Positions 7,728 through 17,130 of a stretch of 64,000 nt of DNA are shown here, in pieces. The DNA lies in the NCBI RefSeq assembly GCF_027105055.1, contig NZ_CP114264.1, positions 2,480,001 through 2,544,000 on the forward strand, in the 5' to 3' direction. This stretch comes from Acinetobacter sp. TR3. GTDB lineage: Bacteria > Pseudomonadota > Gammaproteobacteria > Pseudomonadales > Moraxellaceae. Every line of letters starts with the position of its first letter. Position 1 is the first letter of the stretch. Position numbers and translations under genes: made by a program. The notes under the pieces are model-generated. The model worked only from the letters and a program-made list of their open reading frames with translations, was not told the origin of the DNA and searched no databases.

Positions 7728-9563
7728 TTATTTATCACGGTTACGCTTACGTTCGTTTTCAGTTAAGTAACGTTTACGAATACGAATCGATTTTGGTGTT
7801 ACTTCAACTAACTCATCATCTTCAATGAATTCAAGTGCTTGTTCAAGCGTGTATTCAATTGCAGGTGTTAAAGTTAAAGCTTCATCAGTACCTGATGCAC
7901 GTACGTTAGTTAACTGTTTCGCTTTAGTTGGGTTAACAGTCATATCGTCTGAACGAGAGTTGATACCGATGATCATACCTTCGTAAACTTCTAACTGTGG
8001 TTTAGCAAATAAGCGACCACGGTCTTGCAGTGTGAACAGTGCATAGCCCAAGCAAACGCCTTGAACCATTGAAATCAACACACCATTTTGACGTTTCGCA
8101 ACAGTACCTTGTTTAGCCGGACCGTAATGCGAGAAGCTTGATGTCATGATCCCTGTACCAGAAGTCATGGTTAAGAATTCTGAACGGAATCCAATTAAAC
8201 CACGTGATGGAACAGTCGCTTCAATACGCATACGACCTTTACCATCAACTTCCATATTGGTCATTTCACCTTTACGGAAGCCCATTTGCTCCATTACAGC
8301 ACCTTGATGTTGATCTTCAACATCAAACGTTACGTTTTCGTATGGTTCTTGCTTCTCACCATCAATTTCTTTCATGATTACTTGTGGACGAGAAACACCC
8401 ATCTCAAAGCCTTCACGACGCATTGTTTCAATCAATACTGAAAGGTGAAGTTCACCACGACCAGAAACTTTGAAACGGTCAGGACTATCAGTATCTTCAA
8501 CACGTAATGCTACGTTATGAATCAACTCACGCTCTAAACGTTCACGAATATTACGTGAAGTTACGAATTTACCTTCTTTACCAGCAAACGGTGAATTGTT
8601 TACTTGGAATGTCATCGAAACTGTAGGTTCATCTACAGACAATGGCGGTAAAGCTTCAACTGCTTTCGGATCACAAATTGTGTCAGAAATATTGAGTGCA
8701 TCAATACCTGTGATACATACGATATCGCCTGCAGATGCTTCTTCAACATCAATACGTTCTAAACCGTGGTAACCCATGATTTTTAAGATACGACCATTAC
8801 GTGTCTTACCTTCTTTATCAATTACAGTTACTTGCGTGTTTAATTTTACTGAACCACGTTGAATACGACCCACACCGATTACACCAACGAAACTGTTATA
8901 GTCAAGTGATGAAATCTGCATTTGGAATGGACCATCAACATCAACTGCTGGTGGTTCAACGATATCTACGATGGTTTGGAACAATGGTGTCATATCTTCC
9001 GCTAATTCTTCAGGAGAAGGACCAGCTACACCACGTAAACCAGAGGCGTAAACGATTGGGAAATCTAACTGTTCATCAGTTGCACCCAAGTTATCAAACA
9101 AGTCAAATACTTGATCGATTACCCAGTCACAACGTGCACTTGGCTTATCAACTTTGTTGATAATTACGATTGGCTTCAAACCACGCGCGAACGCTTTTTG
9201 CGTTACGAAGCGAGTTTGTGGCATTGGACCTTCTTGAGAGTCAACAAGAAGCAATACGCAGTCAACCATCGACATTACACGTTCAACTTCACCACCGAAG
9301 TCCGCATGTCCCGGGGTGTCTACAATATTGATGCGGTATTCAGTGTTTGTACGTGCATCTAACCATTTGATTGCAGTATTTTTTGCAAGAATGGTAATAC
9401 CACGTTCACTTTCAAGCGCATTCGAGTCCATGACACGCTCAATCTCACCTGCACGGTCACCCAAAGCACCAGATTGTTGAAGTAATTTATCGACAAGCGT
9501 GGTTTTACCGTGGTCGACGTGCGCAATAATTGCGATATTGCGGAGATTCTTAATATCAGACAT
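7728..9563 (-). CDS. typA: Translational GTPase TypA/BipA
   Basis: A 611-aa ribosome-associated GTPase. The G1 loop [10 protein letters not shown] lies at residues 14-23, switch-[11 protein letters not shown] near 81-89, and N-K-V-D near 136-139. EF-G-like domains and the BipA-specific C-terminal domain follow. It acts in 50S assembly, particularly at low temperature and under stress. Length and motifs match the family end to end. It is divergent from the permease gene, with a 176-bp shared upstream region. Confidence 0.97.
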   Translation of the reverse strand: MSDIKNLRNIAIIAHVDHGKTTLVDKLLQQSGALGDRAGEIERVMDSNALESERGITILAKNTAIKWLDARTNTEYRINIVDTPGHADFGGEVERVMSMVDCVLLLVDSQEGPMPQTRFVTQKAFARGLKPIVIINKVDKPSARCDWVIDQVFDLFDNLGATDEQLDFPIVYASGLRGVAGPSPEELAEDMTPLFQTIVDIVEPPAVDVDGPFQMQISSLDYNSFVGVIGVGRIQRGSVKLNTQVTVIDKEGKTRNGRILKIMGYHGLERIDVEEASAGDIVCITGIDALNISDTICDPKAVEALPPLSVDEPTVSMTFQVNNSPFAGKEGKFVTSRNIRERLERELIHNVALRVEDTDSPDRFKVSGRGELHLSVLIETMRREGFEMGVSRPQVIMKEIDGEKQEPYENVTFDVEDQHQGAVMEQMGFRKGEMTNMEVDGKGRMRIEATVPSRGLIGFRSEFLTMTSGTGIMTSSFSHYGPAKQGTVAKRQNGVLISMVQGVCLGYALFTLQDRGRLFAKPQLEVYEGMIIGINSRSDDMTVNPTKAKQLTNVRASGTDEALTLTPAIEYTLEQALEFIEDDELVEVTPKSIRIRKRYLTENERKRNRDK

Positions 9564-9739
9564 AGAATTCGATACGCTTAAAATTTGAGGGCAGATTATA
9601 TAGAAAAATCCTAAACTTTAGTAGTGACAGTTTGTTGACATGAAACTTTTTTTCGGACGAACTGTTTCAGAATCGTTGGTAAAGTAGGCTAACTCTATTA
9701 GAATATTCCACTATTGCTTATCGCTTTTCTTATACTCCC

Positions 9740-11098
9740 ATGTCAAATTCTCAGCCCCAACAGTCACTTGATCTCGTCTACGGACTCAATGATCGCCCAA
9801 AACCGTTCATCGCATTTTTAGCGGCTTTACAACATCTTTTAGCAATTTTAGTCCCAATTGTTACTCCAGGATTGTTAATTTGCTTAGCGCTTGGTGTATC
9901 TCGTGAAGACACCAATATGATCCTGTCGATGTCTCTGATCATCTCAGGAATTGCAACTTTTTTACAGTGTAAAAAAGTTGGTCCTTTTGGTGCAGGACTG
10001 CTCATTGTTCAAGGGACAAGTTTTAATTTTATTGGTCCAATTATTGGTATTGGTAGTGCCATGGTTGCTGCAGGTACGCCTGTTGAGCAAGTGATGGCTG
10101 CTATTTTCGGTGTCGTAATTGCAGGTTCATTTATTGAAATGGGCGTGTCTCGAATTTTACCTTGGGTAAAACAACTTATTACACCACTTGTTACAGGAAT
10201 TGTTGTTCTCTTAATTGGTTTAACACTGATTAAAGAAGGTCTGATTAGCATGGGAGGCGGTTATATGGCCATGCAAGATCATACTTTTGCCAATACAGAC
10301 AATCTGATCATGTCCTGTACAGTGTTGGCAGTCATTATTTTGTTGAATCGTGTTCAAATTATTTGGGTAAAAAGTTCAGCAATTTTAATCGCATTGGTGA
10401 TTGGTTACATTCTTGCAGGCTTTATGGGTCATTTAAACTTTTCCGTATTGCAAGATGCACCATTAATTCAGATTCCTACGCCGATGCACTTTGGATTAAG
10501 CTTCTCTTGGAGCTTATTCATTCCAATGGCATTCATCTATCTCGTCACTTCACTCGAAGCGATTGGTGATGTCACAGCAACTAGTAAGATTTCAAATCAG
10601 CCTGTCGATGGCCCAATGTGGATGCAACGCATTAAAGGTGGTGTACTTGTGAATGGTGCTAACTCATTTTTAGCTGGTATCTTCAACACCTTCCCAAGTT
10701 CAGTGTTTGCACAAAATAATGGTGTGATTCAACTCACTGGTGTGGCAAGTCGTTATGTCGGGATCTGGATTGCAATCTTATTGATCATTTTAGGTCTCTT
10801 CCCTGCTGTTGCCGCAGACATTCAAGCTGTTCCCCAAGCAGTGCTAGGTGGTGCGGTAATGGTAATGTTTGGTGCGGTGGCTGCATCTGGTATCAATATT
10901 CTTTCAAGTATTCATCTTGACCGCCGCGCTTTGCTGATTATTGCGATTTCTCTTGCATTGGGTTTAGGTGTAGCACAAGTTCCACAAATCCTTGAACATC
11001 TTCCTGAATTATTCAAAAACATTTTCAGCTCAGGTGTTGCAACGGGTGGTATTGCAGCGTTGATTTTAAATATTGTTTTACCTGAAACTCAAAAATAG
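9740..11098 (+). CDS. NCS2-family nucleobase (xanthine/uracil-type) permease
   Basis: A 452-aa inner-membrane proton symporter of the nucleobase-ascorbate transporter family with about 14 hydrophobic segments. The NAT signature is Q-N-N-G-V-I-Q-L-T-G (near residue 328), identical in type to xanthine permeases such as XanP/XanQ rather than UraA. Q-G-T-S-F-N-F-I-G-P in TM3 and the E-x-I-G-D-V-T-A-T-S segment in TM8 also agree. Purine (xanthine or urate) uptake is therefore the best guess. No purine gene is adjacent to confirm it. Confidence 0.88.
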   Translation: MSNSQPQQSLDLVYGLNDRPKPFIAFLAALQHLLAILVPIVTPGLLICLALGVSREDTNMILSMSLIISGIATFLQCKKVGPFGAGLLIVQGTSFNFIGPIIGIGSAMVAAGTPVEQVMAAIFGVVIAGSFIEMGVSRILPWVKQLITPLVTGIVVLLIGLTLIKEGLISMGGGYMAMQDHTFANTDNLIMSCTVLAVIILLNRVQIIWVKSSAILIALVIGYILAGFMGHLNFSVLQDAPLIQIPTPMHFGLSFSWSLFIPMAFIYLVTSLEAIGDVTATSKISNQPVDGPMWMQRIKGGVLVNGANSFLAGIFNTFPSSVFAQNNGVIQLTGVASRYVGIWIAILLIILGLFPAVAADIQAVPQAVLGGAVMVMFGAVAASGINILSSIHLDRRALLIIAISLALGLGVAQVPQILEHLPELFKNIFSSGVATGGIAALILNIVLPETQK

Positions 11099-11160
11099 TC
11101 TTTTAACCATCGTAATTGTCCAGTTCCACCACTGGGCTTTATTTGTGATGAGAGATCAAA

Positions 11161-12186
11161 ATGGATCCACGTAGTGAAGTCGTTATACGACAACAAGATT
11201 ATTTAAATGGGCAAATCTTACTGATTAATGCGCCCAATGATCAACTCGCCAAAAATTTACCTCGCCAAGTACAAGCGTCTGTCTGGACTTGGAATTATGC
11301 TGATCATCAAGGTTTTCAAAGCACTGGTATAAATTCATATTTCTCAGTTGAGTTTCCACAAGCAAGTTTTGATCAGGTTGTTATTTTCGTTCCAAAATCT
11401 AAAGAGTTATTGAATTATATTCTTCATGTCGTGGTTAGCCAGTTAACACTCGGTCAAAGCGTATTTCTAGTGGGTGAAAAAAAAGGCGGTGTTGAACGTG
11501 CTGCAAAACAACTCCTGCAATATGGTAAAGCCTTTAAAATTGATAGTGCACGCCACTGTCAATTTTGGCACATGAAAATTGAAAAGAGAGAAATACACAA
11601 ACCACTTGACCATTGGTTAAAAAACTATATTGTGCAAATCAATCAAGAACAGCTCAAAATCTGTGCTTTACCGGGTGTATTTAGTCAAGATCATTTAGAT
11701 GTCGGAACAGCCGTATTACTCCCTTACCTGAGCCAAGTAAAATCAGGTAAGATTGTCGACTTTGGTTGCGGTGCTGGAATTATTAGTGCTTATTTAGCCA
11801 AAATAAATCCAAACCAGCACATTTTTGCACTTGATGTTGATGCATTTGCATTACGGTCTACTGAGTTCACTTTTCAAAAAAATGATCTGAACTTAGCACA
11901 GCTACATCTACAGCCTGTCACAAGTTTTGTTGATGCGCCTAAAGATCTAGATGCCATCGTAAGTAATCCACCTTTTCATCAAGGCATTCATACTAATTAC
12001 GATGCAAGTGAAGAGCTCTGCCAATTGGCGAAAAAGCATCTGAAGAGCTCAGGTGAACTATGGATAGTGGCGAATCGTTTTCTAAATTATCCACCTCTGA
12101 TAGAGCAGAGCTTTGGTCAATGTCTTGTGAAAGCAGATCAACAGGGATTCAAAGTATTATATGCCTGTGCAAACAGGGTCAGCTGA
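11161..12186 (+). CDS. rsmC: 16S rRNA m2G1207 methyltransferase RsmC
   Basis: A 341-aa two-domain SAM-dependent methyltransferase. The N-terminal half is the degenerate MTase domain typical of RsmC. The C-terminal half has motif I (D-F-G-C-G-A-G-I-I near residue 200) and the catalytic N-P-P-F-H-Q-G motif near residues 268-274, diagnostic of N2-guanine methyltransferases. It modifies G1207 in the 30S subunit by family inference. A palindromic element starts 2 bp after its stop codon. Confidence 0.9.
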   Translation: MDPRSEVVIRQQDYLNGQILLINAPNDQLAKNLPRQVQASVWTWNYADHQGFQSTGINSYFSVEFPQASFDQVVIFVPKSKELLNYILHVVVSQLTLGQSVFLVGEKKGGVERAAKQLLQYGKAFKIDSARHCQFWHMKIEKREIHKPLDHWLKNYIVQINQEQLKICALPGVFSQDHLDVGTAVLLPYLSQVKSGKIVDFGCGAGIISAYLAKINPNQHIFALDVDAFALRSTEFTFQKNDLNLAQLHLQPVTSFVDAPKDLDAIVSNPPFHQGIHTNYDASEELCQLAKKHLKSSGELWIVANRFLNYPPLIEQSFGQCLVKADQQGFKVLYACANRVS

Positions 12187-12187
12187 T

Positions 12188-12430
12188 ACTTTATCTATGG
12201 TTGCGGAAGAGAATATTTTTTAGGCGGTATAAGGCATGGGTGATGAAATTTAGTGATTCTAAATAAATCAGCCATAACGCTATAGCGGCAAAAAATATTC
12301 CTACCCCGAAGGGTTATGGTTGAAATTCCCTCACTCTTCGTTATGAAACTTAGTAATAGGGTCGCTATTACTTTCGTTTCATGCCTTGATTGATGAAATT
12401 TTAACCTATAACGCAACCCAGATATAAAGT
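12188..12430. repeat. Palindromic MITE-like intergenic element
   Basis: A ~243-bp block filling most of the rsmC-permease gap. Its ends are imperfect terminal inverted repeats: ACTTTATCTATGGTTGCG at 12188-12205, and CGCAACCCAGATATAAAGT at 12412-12430, whose complement is ACTTTATATCTGGGTTGCG. Nested inside are a second inverted pair (GAATATTTTTT near 12211 and AAAAAATATTC near 12290), a CCATAAC/GTTATGG pair (about 12272 and 12315), and a strong hairpin at 12344-12381 (GTAATAG/CTATTAC core). There is no transposase or credible ORF. The architecture resembles a miniature inverted-repeat element or a large palindromic repeat. Family membership cannot be verified here. Confidence 0.6.
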
Positions 12431-12464
12431 GTCAACAGACCCTTATACAGTTTAAGGAATTTTT

Positions 12465-13922
12465 ATGAGCGATACATCTGCTCCTCAACACCTTCAGCGT
12501 CAGCTCGGAGCACGTCACCTGAATATGATTGCCATTGGTGGATCTATTGGTACAGGCTTATTCCTTGCCTCGGGTTCGACCATTGCAACAGCAGGTCCTG
12601 GTGGTGCATTATTGGCCTATGCCCTCATTGGGATCATGATTTATTTCTTGATGACCAGTTTAGGCGAACTAGCCACACATAATCCAACCTCTGGCGCATT
12701 CTTTACCTATGGCAATCGCTATGTCGAAGAAGGTTTCGGCTTTGCCTTAGGTTGGAACTATTGGTATAACTGGGCAATCACAGTTGCTTTTGAACTGGTC
12801 GCAGTTCAATTCATCATGAAATTTTGGTTCCCCGATATTCCAGGGTTCTACTGGAGTGCAATCTTCCTTGCGATTATTTTTGCGATTAATGCATTGACGG
12901 TAAAAGGCTTTGGTGAAAGTGAATTCTTATTTTCTTTGATTAAAGTGATTGCAATCATTGTGTTTATTATCATCGGTATCTGGATGATTGCTAAAATTAT
13001 GATGACACCGAATGTATCAACCTTTCAACACTGGCATTATAAAGATGCACCGTTTGTTGGCGGCTTACAAGCCCTGATTGGTGTTGCCATGATCGCTGGG
13101 TTTTCCTTCCAAGGAACTGAAATGGTTGGTGTTGCAGCAGGTGAATCTAAAGATCCAAAGAAAACGATTCCTTTAGCCATTAAACAAATCTTCTGGCGTA
13201 TTTTACTGTTTTATATCTTATGTATTTTTATCATTGGTACATTGGTGAGCTATGATGATCCGCTTCTATTAAAAGCTGCACAAAGTGAAGATATTGCACT
13301 CTCACCATTTACCTTACTTTATGAAAAAGCAGGCTTTGCCTTTGCTGCAAGTTTGATGAATGCCGTTATTCTCAGTGCGATTTTATCTGCAGGTAACTCT
13401 GGGATGTACTCATCTACACGTATGCTGTTCGATATGGCAAAAGAAGGACGAGCGCCAAAATGGTTCTCAAAACTTGATGCTCGTGGTGTACCCATGAATG
13501 CACTTTATGCAACCACTGCCGTTGCTGCTCTGTGCTTCTTGACCACATTTATCGGCGAAAAACAAGTATTTAACTGCTTGTTAAATATGTCTGGGATGTG
13601 TGGTTTTATCGTTTGGTTAGGAATTGCAATTTCACATTATCGTTTCCGTAAAGGTTATATTGCTCAAGGTTATAAATTAGAAGATTTGGCTTACCGTGCC
13701 AAGTTTTTCCCATTTGCGCCATGGTTTGCCTTTATTCTGTGTTCAATCATTATTTTAGGACAAAACTATCAAGCTGTGCTAGGTGGTAAAGTTGATTGGT
13801 TAGGCTTAGTTTCAACCTATATCAGTATCCCATTATTTTTGGCGATCTGGTTGGGCTATAAATGGAAGCACAAAACTAAGTTGATTGCATATAAAGACAT
13901 GAACGTGAAAGAAGGCGAATAA
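12465..13922 (+). CDS. AAT/APC-family amino-acid permease
   Basis: A 485-aa, 12-TM amino acid:proton symporter of the AAT family (LysP/AroP/GabP group). The TM1 motif I-G-G-S-I-G-T-G-L-F near residues 23-32 is the unwound substrate-binding helix. A further family hallmark is F-S-F-Q-G-T-E-M-V-G-V-A-A-G-E-S near 210-225. Several features, including the FFTYGNRY region, recall lysine permeases, but substrate cannot be set from sequence alone. AGGAATTTTT precedes the ATG. It is preceded by the palindromic element and followed by the rtcB leader region. Confidence 0.87.
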   Translation: MSDTSAPQHLQRQLGARHLNMIAIGGSIGTGLFLASGSTIATAGPGGALLAYALIGIMIYFLMTSLGELATHNPTSGAFFTYGNRYVEEGFGFALGWNYWYNWAITVAFELVAVQFIMKFWFPDIPGFYWSAIFLAIIFAINALTVKGFGESEFLFSLIKVIAIIVFIIIGIWMIAKIMMTPNVSTFQHWHYKDAPFVGGLQALIGVAMIAGFSFQGTEMVGVAAGESKDPKKTIPLAIKQIFWRILLFYILCIFIIGTLVSYDDPLLLKAAQSEDIALSPFTLLYEKAGFAFAASLMNAVILSAILSAGNSGMYSSTRMLFDMAKEGRAPKWFSKLDARGVPMNALYATTAVAALCFLTTFIGEKQVFNCLLNMSGMCGFIVWLGIAISHYRFRKGYIAQGYKLEDLAYRAKFFPFAPWFAFILCSIIILGQNYQAVLGGKVDWLGLVSTYISIPLFLAIWLGYKWKHKTKLIAYKDMNVKEGE

Positions 13923-13938
13923 AAAACCAAAAATTCAC

Positions 13939-13966
13939 TTGACCCTTAACTAAATATCAGTAAAAT
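13939..13966 (+). promoter_or_regulatory. Predicted sigma-70 promoter upstream of rtcB leader
   Basis: TTGACC, a 16-bp spacer, then TAAAAT. A start site would fall just before the GCAGCT/AGCTGC hairpin (13969-13989) and the nine-codon ORF. It is a prediction from consensus match only. Confidence 0.45.
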
Positions 13967-13967
13967 C

Positions 13968-14134
13968 GGCAGCTCATATTTTCAGCTGCACTATTATATA
14001 GGAGGACGACATCATGCCAGCACTACAAGGAACAACAACTTAAGATTTGGCACTGTCGACTCACGGACAAGTGTACAAATCAGAATCACTTGTCCGAATG
14101 CTCTATTTAACCTAGCATTCGCTAGGTTTTTTTA
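13968..14134 (+). other. Structured leader with 9-codon ORF and terminator, upstream of rtcB
   Basis: Within 170 bp there are four elements. First, a small hairpin GCAGCT/AGCTGC. Second, a near-ideal Shine-Dalgarno GGAGG at 14001-14005 followed 8 nt later by an ORF M-P-A-L-Q-G-T-T-T (14014-14043). Third, a 10-bp stem CGGACAAGTG/CACTTGTCCG at 14064-14096. Fourth, an intrinsic terminator AACCTAGC/GCTAGGTT plus T-run at 14109-14133. The order leader peptide, hairpin, terminator resembles an attenuator or a short regulatory RNA. Alternatively the terminator simply ends the permease transcript and the mini-ORF is fortuitous. Confidence 0.5.
14109..14134 (+). terminator. Rho-independent terminator between permease and rtcB
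   Basis: AACCTAGC-ATTC-GCTAGGTT stem-loop followed by seven T residues. Confidence 0.88.
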
Positions 14135-14174
14135 TGCCTATTCGGACGCAATATTAAAATACCCGAGAAAAAAA

Positions 14175-15380
14175 ATGGGCATACAAAAAATACTTAATGC
14201 TGATGCTGAATATGGCGTTCCAGTGAAAATTTTCACGACTGATATTGATAGCGACAGCATTGAACAGCTAAAAAAAATGGCACAACTGCAATTTGTTTAT
14301 TCACATATTGCTGTTATGCCTGATGTACATGTTGGCAAAGGTGCAACTGTTGGCAGCGTCATCCCCACAAAAAATGCAATTATTCCAACTGCTGTCGGTG
14401 TTGATATTGGTTGCGGCATGAATGCAATTCGACTCAATCTCAAAGCATCACAGTTGCCAGATAATCTCGCACCTTTACGTCATGCAATTGAACGTAAAGT
14501 CCCTGTGGGTTTTGAGTTACATAAACAAATTAAGGCGAAAGCCTCAAGTATTATTCCACTGGAAAAACGCTTGCAACCCATCATCAAAAAGCATTCTGGA
14601 CTGGTTCGGATGCTGCGAAAATTTGATGCGACATGGCAAAAACAACTCGGTACTTTAGGCGGTGGCAATCACTTTATCGAACTCTGCCTTGATGAAAACC
14701 AAGATGTTTGGGTCATGCTCCATTCAGGCAGCCGCGGCTTAGGCAATGTAATTGGGACTTATTTTATTGAACTGGCAAAGAAAGAAGCTCAACACCGTTT
14801 TGGACATGTGCCAGATAAAGATTTGAGCTATTTTGCTGAAGGTTCAAATAGCTTTGATGACTATGTTGAAGCAGTTGAATGGGCACAAGAATACGCTTTT
14901 GAAAATCGGCGTGAAATGATGCGCTTGATTTTAGAGGCTATTCGCCCTCTACTTCCCCCCTTTCAAATGACCAAAGAAGCAATTAATTGCCACCACAATT
15001 ATGTCAGTCGAGAAAATCATTTTGGCGAAGACCTTCTGATCACCCGTAAAGGTGCAATTCGAGCAGGTTTGGATGAATTTGGAATTATTCCTGGCTCAAT
15101 GGGGGCACGCTCTTATATTGTGAGAGGCAAAGCCAATCCCGAATCCTTCTGCTCATGTTCACATGGTGCAGGACGAAAAATGAGCCGTAGTAAAGCCAAA
15201 TTACTCTTTGGTCAAGAGGATTTGATTCAGCAGACCCAAGGTATTGAATGTCGTAAAGACAGTGGTGTAATTGACGAAATACCAAGTGCATATAAAGATA
15301 TTGATCAAGTCATGGCAAACCAATCAGATTTAATCGAAATCGTGCACACCCTTAAACAAGTTCTATGTATAAAAGGTTAA
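14175..15380 (+). CDS. rtcB: RNA-splicing ligase RtcB (3'-phosphate/5'-OH RNA ligase)
   Basis: A 401-aa GTP- and Mn-dependent RNA ligase. Diagnostic motifs in order are V-D-I-G-C-G-M (metal Cys, near residue 80), L-G-G-G-N-H-F (near 160), L-H-S-G-S-R-G (near 181), N-C-H-H-N-Y (near 276), G-S-M-G-A-R-S-Y near 310, and C-S-H-G-A-G-R, with the guanylylated His, near 330. It repairs or ligates RNAs with 2',3'-cyclic phosphate ends, including cleaved tRNA. No RtcA cyclase, RtcR activator or PrfH is adjacent; the flanks are a structured leader and a small basic-protein gene. Confidence 0.94.
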   Translation: MGIQKILNADAEYGVPVKIFTTDIDSDSIEQLKKMAQLQFVYSHIAVMPDVHVGKGATVGSVIPTKNAIIPTAVGVDIGCGMNAIRLNLKASQLPDNLAPLRHAIERKVPVGFELHKQIKAKASSIIPLEKRLQPIIKKHSGLVRMLRKFDATWQKQLGTLGGGNHFIELCLDENQDVWVMLHSGSRGLGNVIGTYFIELAKKEAQHRFGHVPDKDLSYFAEGSNSFDDYVEAVEWAQEYAFENRREMMRLILEAIRPLLPPFQMTKEAINCHHNYVSRENHFGEDLLITRKGAIRAGLDEFGIIPGSMGARSYIVRGKANPESFCSCSHGAGRKMSRSKAKLLFGQEDLIQQTQGIECRKDSGVIDEIPSAYKDIDQVMANQSDLIEIVHTLKQVLCIKG

Positions 15381-15384
15381 ATAG

Positions 15385-15543
15385 ATGAAACTTAAAGCAA
15401 TGCCTAAAATCAAAGTTCGTAATCCTGTTGCACTCTCCCCTTTACTACAAAAAGGAGGAATCCATGAAACGGAAAAACCTAGAGCTCAACACCGTCGTGA
15501 AAGACAAAATACCAAACAACAGCTTAGAAAAGAAGTTTGGTAA
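15385..15543 (+). CDS. Small basic protein downstream of rtcB (52 aa)
   Basis: An ORF of 52 codons begins 4 bp after the rtcB stop, with AAAGG 8 nt before its ATG, and so is probably translationally coupled. The product is highly basic. It has an N-terminal K-V-R-N-P-V-A-L-S-P-L-L segment, then Q-K-G-G-I-H-E, then a charged Arg/Gln/Lys helix ending K-E-V-W. From memory this pattern (R-N-P-x-A ... K-G-G-x-H ... charged tail) resembles small uncharacterised gammaproteobacterial proteins; I could not verify that. A nucleic-acid or ribosome interaction is a guess from charge. A second ORF in another frame (15464-15550) overlaps it. Confidence 0.65.
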   Translation: MKLKAMPKIKVRNPVALSPLLQKGGIHETEKPRAQHRRERQNTKQQLRKEVW

Positions 15544-15640
15544 ATTCTAGAAAATATTAATCAAACACATCAGTCAAATCATTTTACAGGAGTAATCAAA
15601 ATGTTTATATATTCAAATCACTTGTATACAAACCCATATA

Positions 15641-15671
15641 AAAAAGCGACTCATCAGAGTCGCTTTTTTAT
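15641..15671. terminator. Bidirectional terminator between rtcB unit and ompA
   Basis: A-run, GCGACTC-ATCA-GAGTCGC stem, T-run. It serves converging rtcB-side and ompA transcripts. Confidence 0.92.
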
Positions 15672-15689
15672 TCAGTTCAAAAACTCAAA

Positions 15690-16742
15690 TTATTGAGCTT
15701 GTTGACCTGGTTGTACTAGAACAGTACGGCTACCAGTGATCGCAGCAAATACGCGACGGTTCATAGCACGACCTTCTTTAGTTTTGTTGTCAGCAATCGG
15801 TTGATCCCAAGCAAAACCTTGAGTCGTCAAACGAGATTCGTTAACGTTATATTCGTTAACAAGCGCTGATTTAACAGAGTTAGCACGAGCTAAAGATAAA
15901 CGTTCGTTTAACTTACGTGGACCAGTGTTGTCAGTGTGACCTTCAATACGTGCAGTCGCATTCGGATATTCAGCTAATTTCTCAGCTACTTTCGCGATTT
16001 CAGACTTGTATTGTGGCTTGATGTCAGACTTGTTCGTATCAAAGAATACGCGAAGTTCCATGTTAAGATCTTCAGTCAACTCTTGTGGTTGTGGAGCAAC
16101 TGGAGCAACTGGAGTTGGCTCAACTGGAGCAACTTCTACAACTGGAGCAGCTGGCTTCAAATGACCACCAAGAACTACGTTTAAACCAGCAAGTGCTGTA
16201 TAGTTCCAGAAGTTTTCATCGATGTTATAAGTACCACGCGCTTCTGTACGAAGAGATAAAGCATCATTTAAACGCCAGAAAGCACCAAAACCTGCATTAC
16301 CTAAAGTACCTTCTTCTTTGTCACCACGAACACCGCGGTTAACATCATCAAAAGTATATTTATAATGACCAGCACCTAACAATACATATGGCTTAATTTT
16401 GCTGTCATAGTTTTTAGTGATTAAATCAGAAGTAACATAGAAGTTACCATTGATTTGCTGTTGTTTATATTCAGCATTAGGACTAACTGCGTCCACATCA
16501 CCTTTAACTTGATTATATTCAGCCTCAAAACCTAACCAAGGTGTTAATTCAACACCAAGTGCAGCACCAACAAATAAATCATCCTGAATTTCAGGACCAT
16601 TCGTTAAATGTTTATCACCATTGTTGTGCTTAGAATCTTGAAATGTGTAACCAAGCATTAATGGAGTTACTGTAACACCGGCATTAGCAGCAGCTAAAGG
16701 AGCAGCAACAAGCATAGCAAGTGCAATACGACTCAATTTCAT
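15690..16742 (-). CDS. ompA: Outer-membrane protein OmpA (Omp38-type)
   Basis: A 350-aa outer-membrane protein. A signal peptide (M-K-L-S-R-I-A-L-A ... A-N-A) is followed by an 8-strand barrel domain to about residue 195, a Pro/Val/Ala hinge (A-P-V repeats near 200-220), then a C-terminal OmpA peptidoglycan-binding domain. In that domain [17 protein letters not shown], and the N-x-x-L-S-x-x-R-A helix hold the conserved Asp and Arg that bind diaminopimelate. It is very close in plan to Acinetobacter Omp38. SD TGGAGGAT lies before the ATG. Confidence 0.96.
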   Translation of the reverse strand: MKLSRIALAMLVAAPLAAANAGVTVTPLMLGYTFQDSKHNNGDKHLTNGPEIQDDLFVGAALGVELTPWLGFEAEYNQVKGDVDAVSPNAEYKQQQINGNFYVTSDLITKNYDSKIKPYVLLGAGHYKYTFDDVNRGVRGDKEEGTLGNAGFGAFWRLNDALSLRTEARGTYNIDENFWNYTALAGLNVVLGGHLKPAAPVVEVAPVEPTPVAPVAPQPQELTEDLNMELRVFFDTNKSDIKPQYKSEIAKVAEKLAEYPNATARIEGHTDNTGPRKLNERLSLARANSVKSALVNEYNVNESRLTTQGFAWDQPIADNKTKEGRAMNRRVFAAITGSRTVLVQPGQQAQ

Positions 16743-16856
16743 GGATATCCTCCAGAGATAACAATTGTTTGTTGTTCAAGCTTAGCCTATGATTTTTGGC
16801 CCTGCGAACATAAAAATGTTTACAGTATTATTTTTAAGCTATTCACTTCACTTTGA

Positions 16857-16885
16857 ATCATACAAACACTTGATGAATTTTCCAA
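16857..16885 (-). promoter_or_regulatory. Predicted ompA promoter with overlapping inverted repeat
   Basis: On the minus strand, TTGGAA and TATGAT are separated by exactly 17 bp, predicting a start about 105 nt before the ompA ATG and a long 5' UTR. An imperfect inverted repeat (CAAACACTTG ... CAAGTGCTTG, 16863-16892) covers the spacer and -35 box. It could be an operator or simply chance. The rest of the 388-bp ompA-pseudopilin gap is AT-rich, with no ORF recognised. Confidence 0.5.
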
Positions 16886-17130
16886 GTGCTTGATAACTTT
16901 AACCCCGCAAATTATTGACAAAATTTCTTACAATTTCCGTTGTAGTTCAGTAAATTTTCAATTCAACTTTAAAGTTCGAATAGCTTATTGTTCGCTCTCT
17001 TCAATTTTAGCAGTATTTGCTTGATGAAGTAATGGTTAGTTTTTCTAATACTAAACTTAATTTAATAAATACAGTAATTACTTAACACTTTGTTAATAAC
17101 AAAATTACAAAATTATCAAAAGGTAAAAAA

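Noticed and set aside
14041..14065. Sigma-54-type promoter before rtcB (TTGGCAC...)
   Set aside because: The -24 half is present but no GC-containing -12 half follows at the right distance.
15464..15550. 28-codon ORF with perfect SD overlapping the rtcB-linked gene
   Set aside because: No recognisable pattern in its sequence; the overlapping 52-codon frame is coupled to rtcB and better patterned. Retained only as an alternative.
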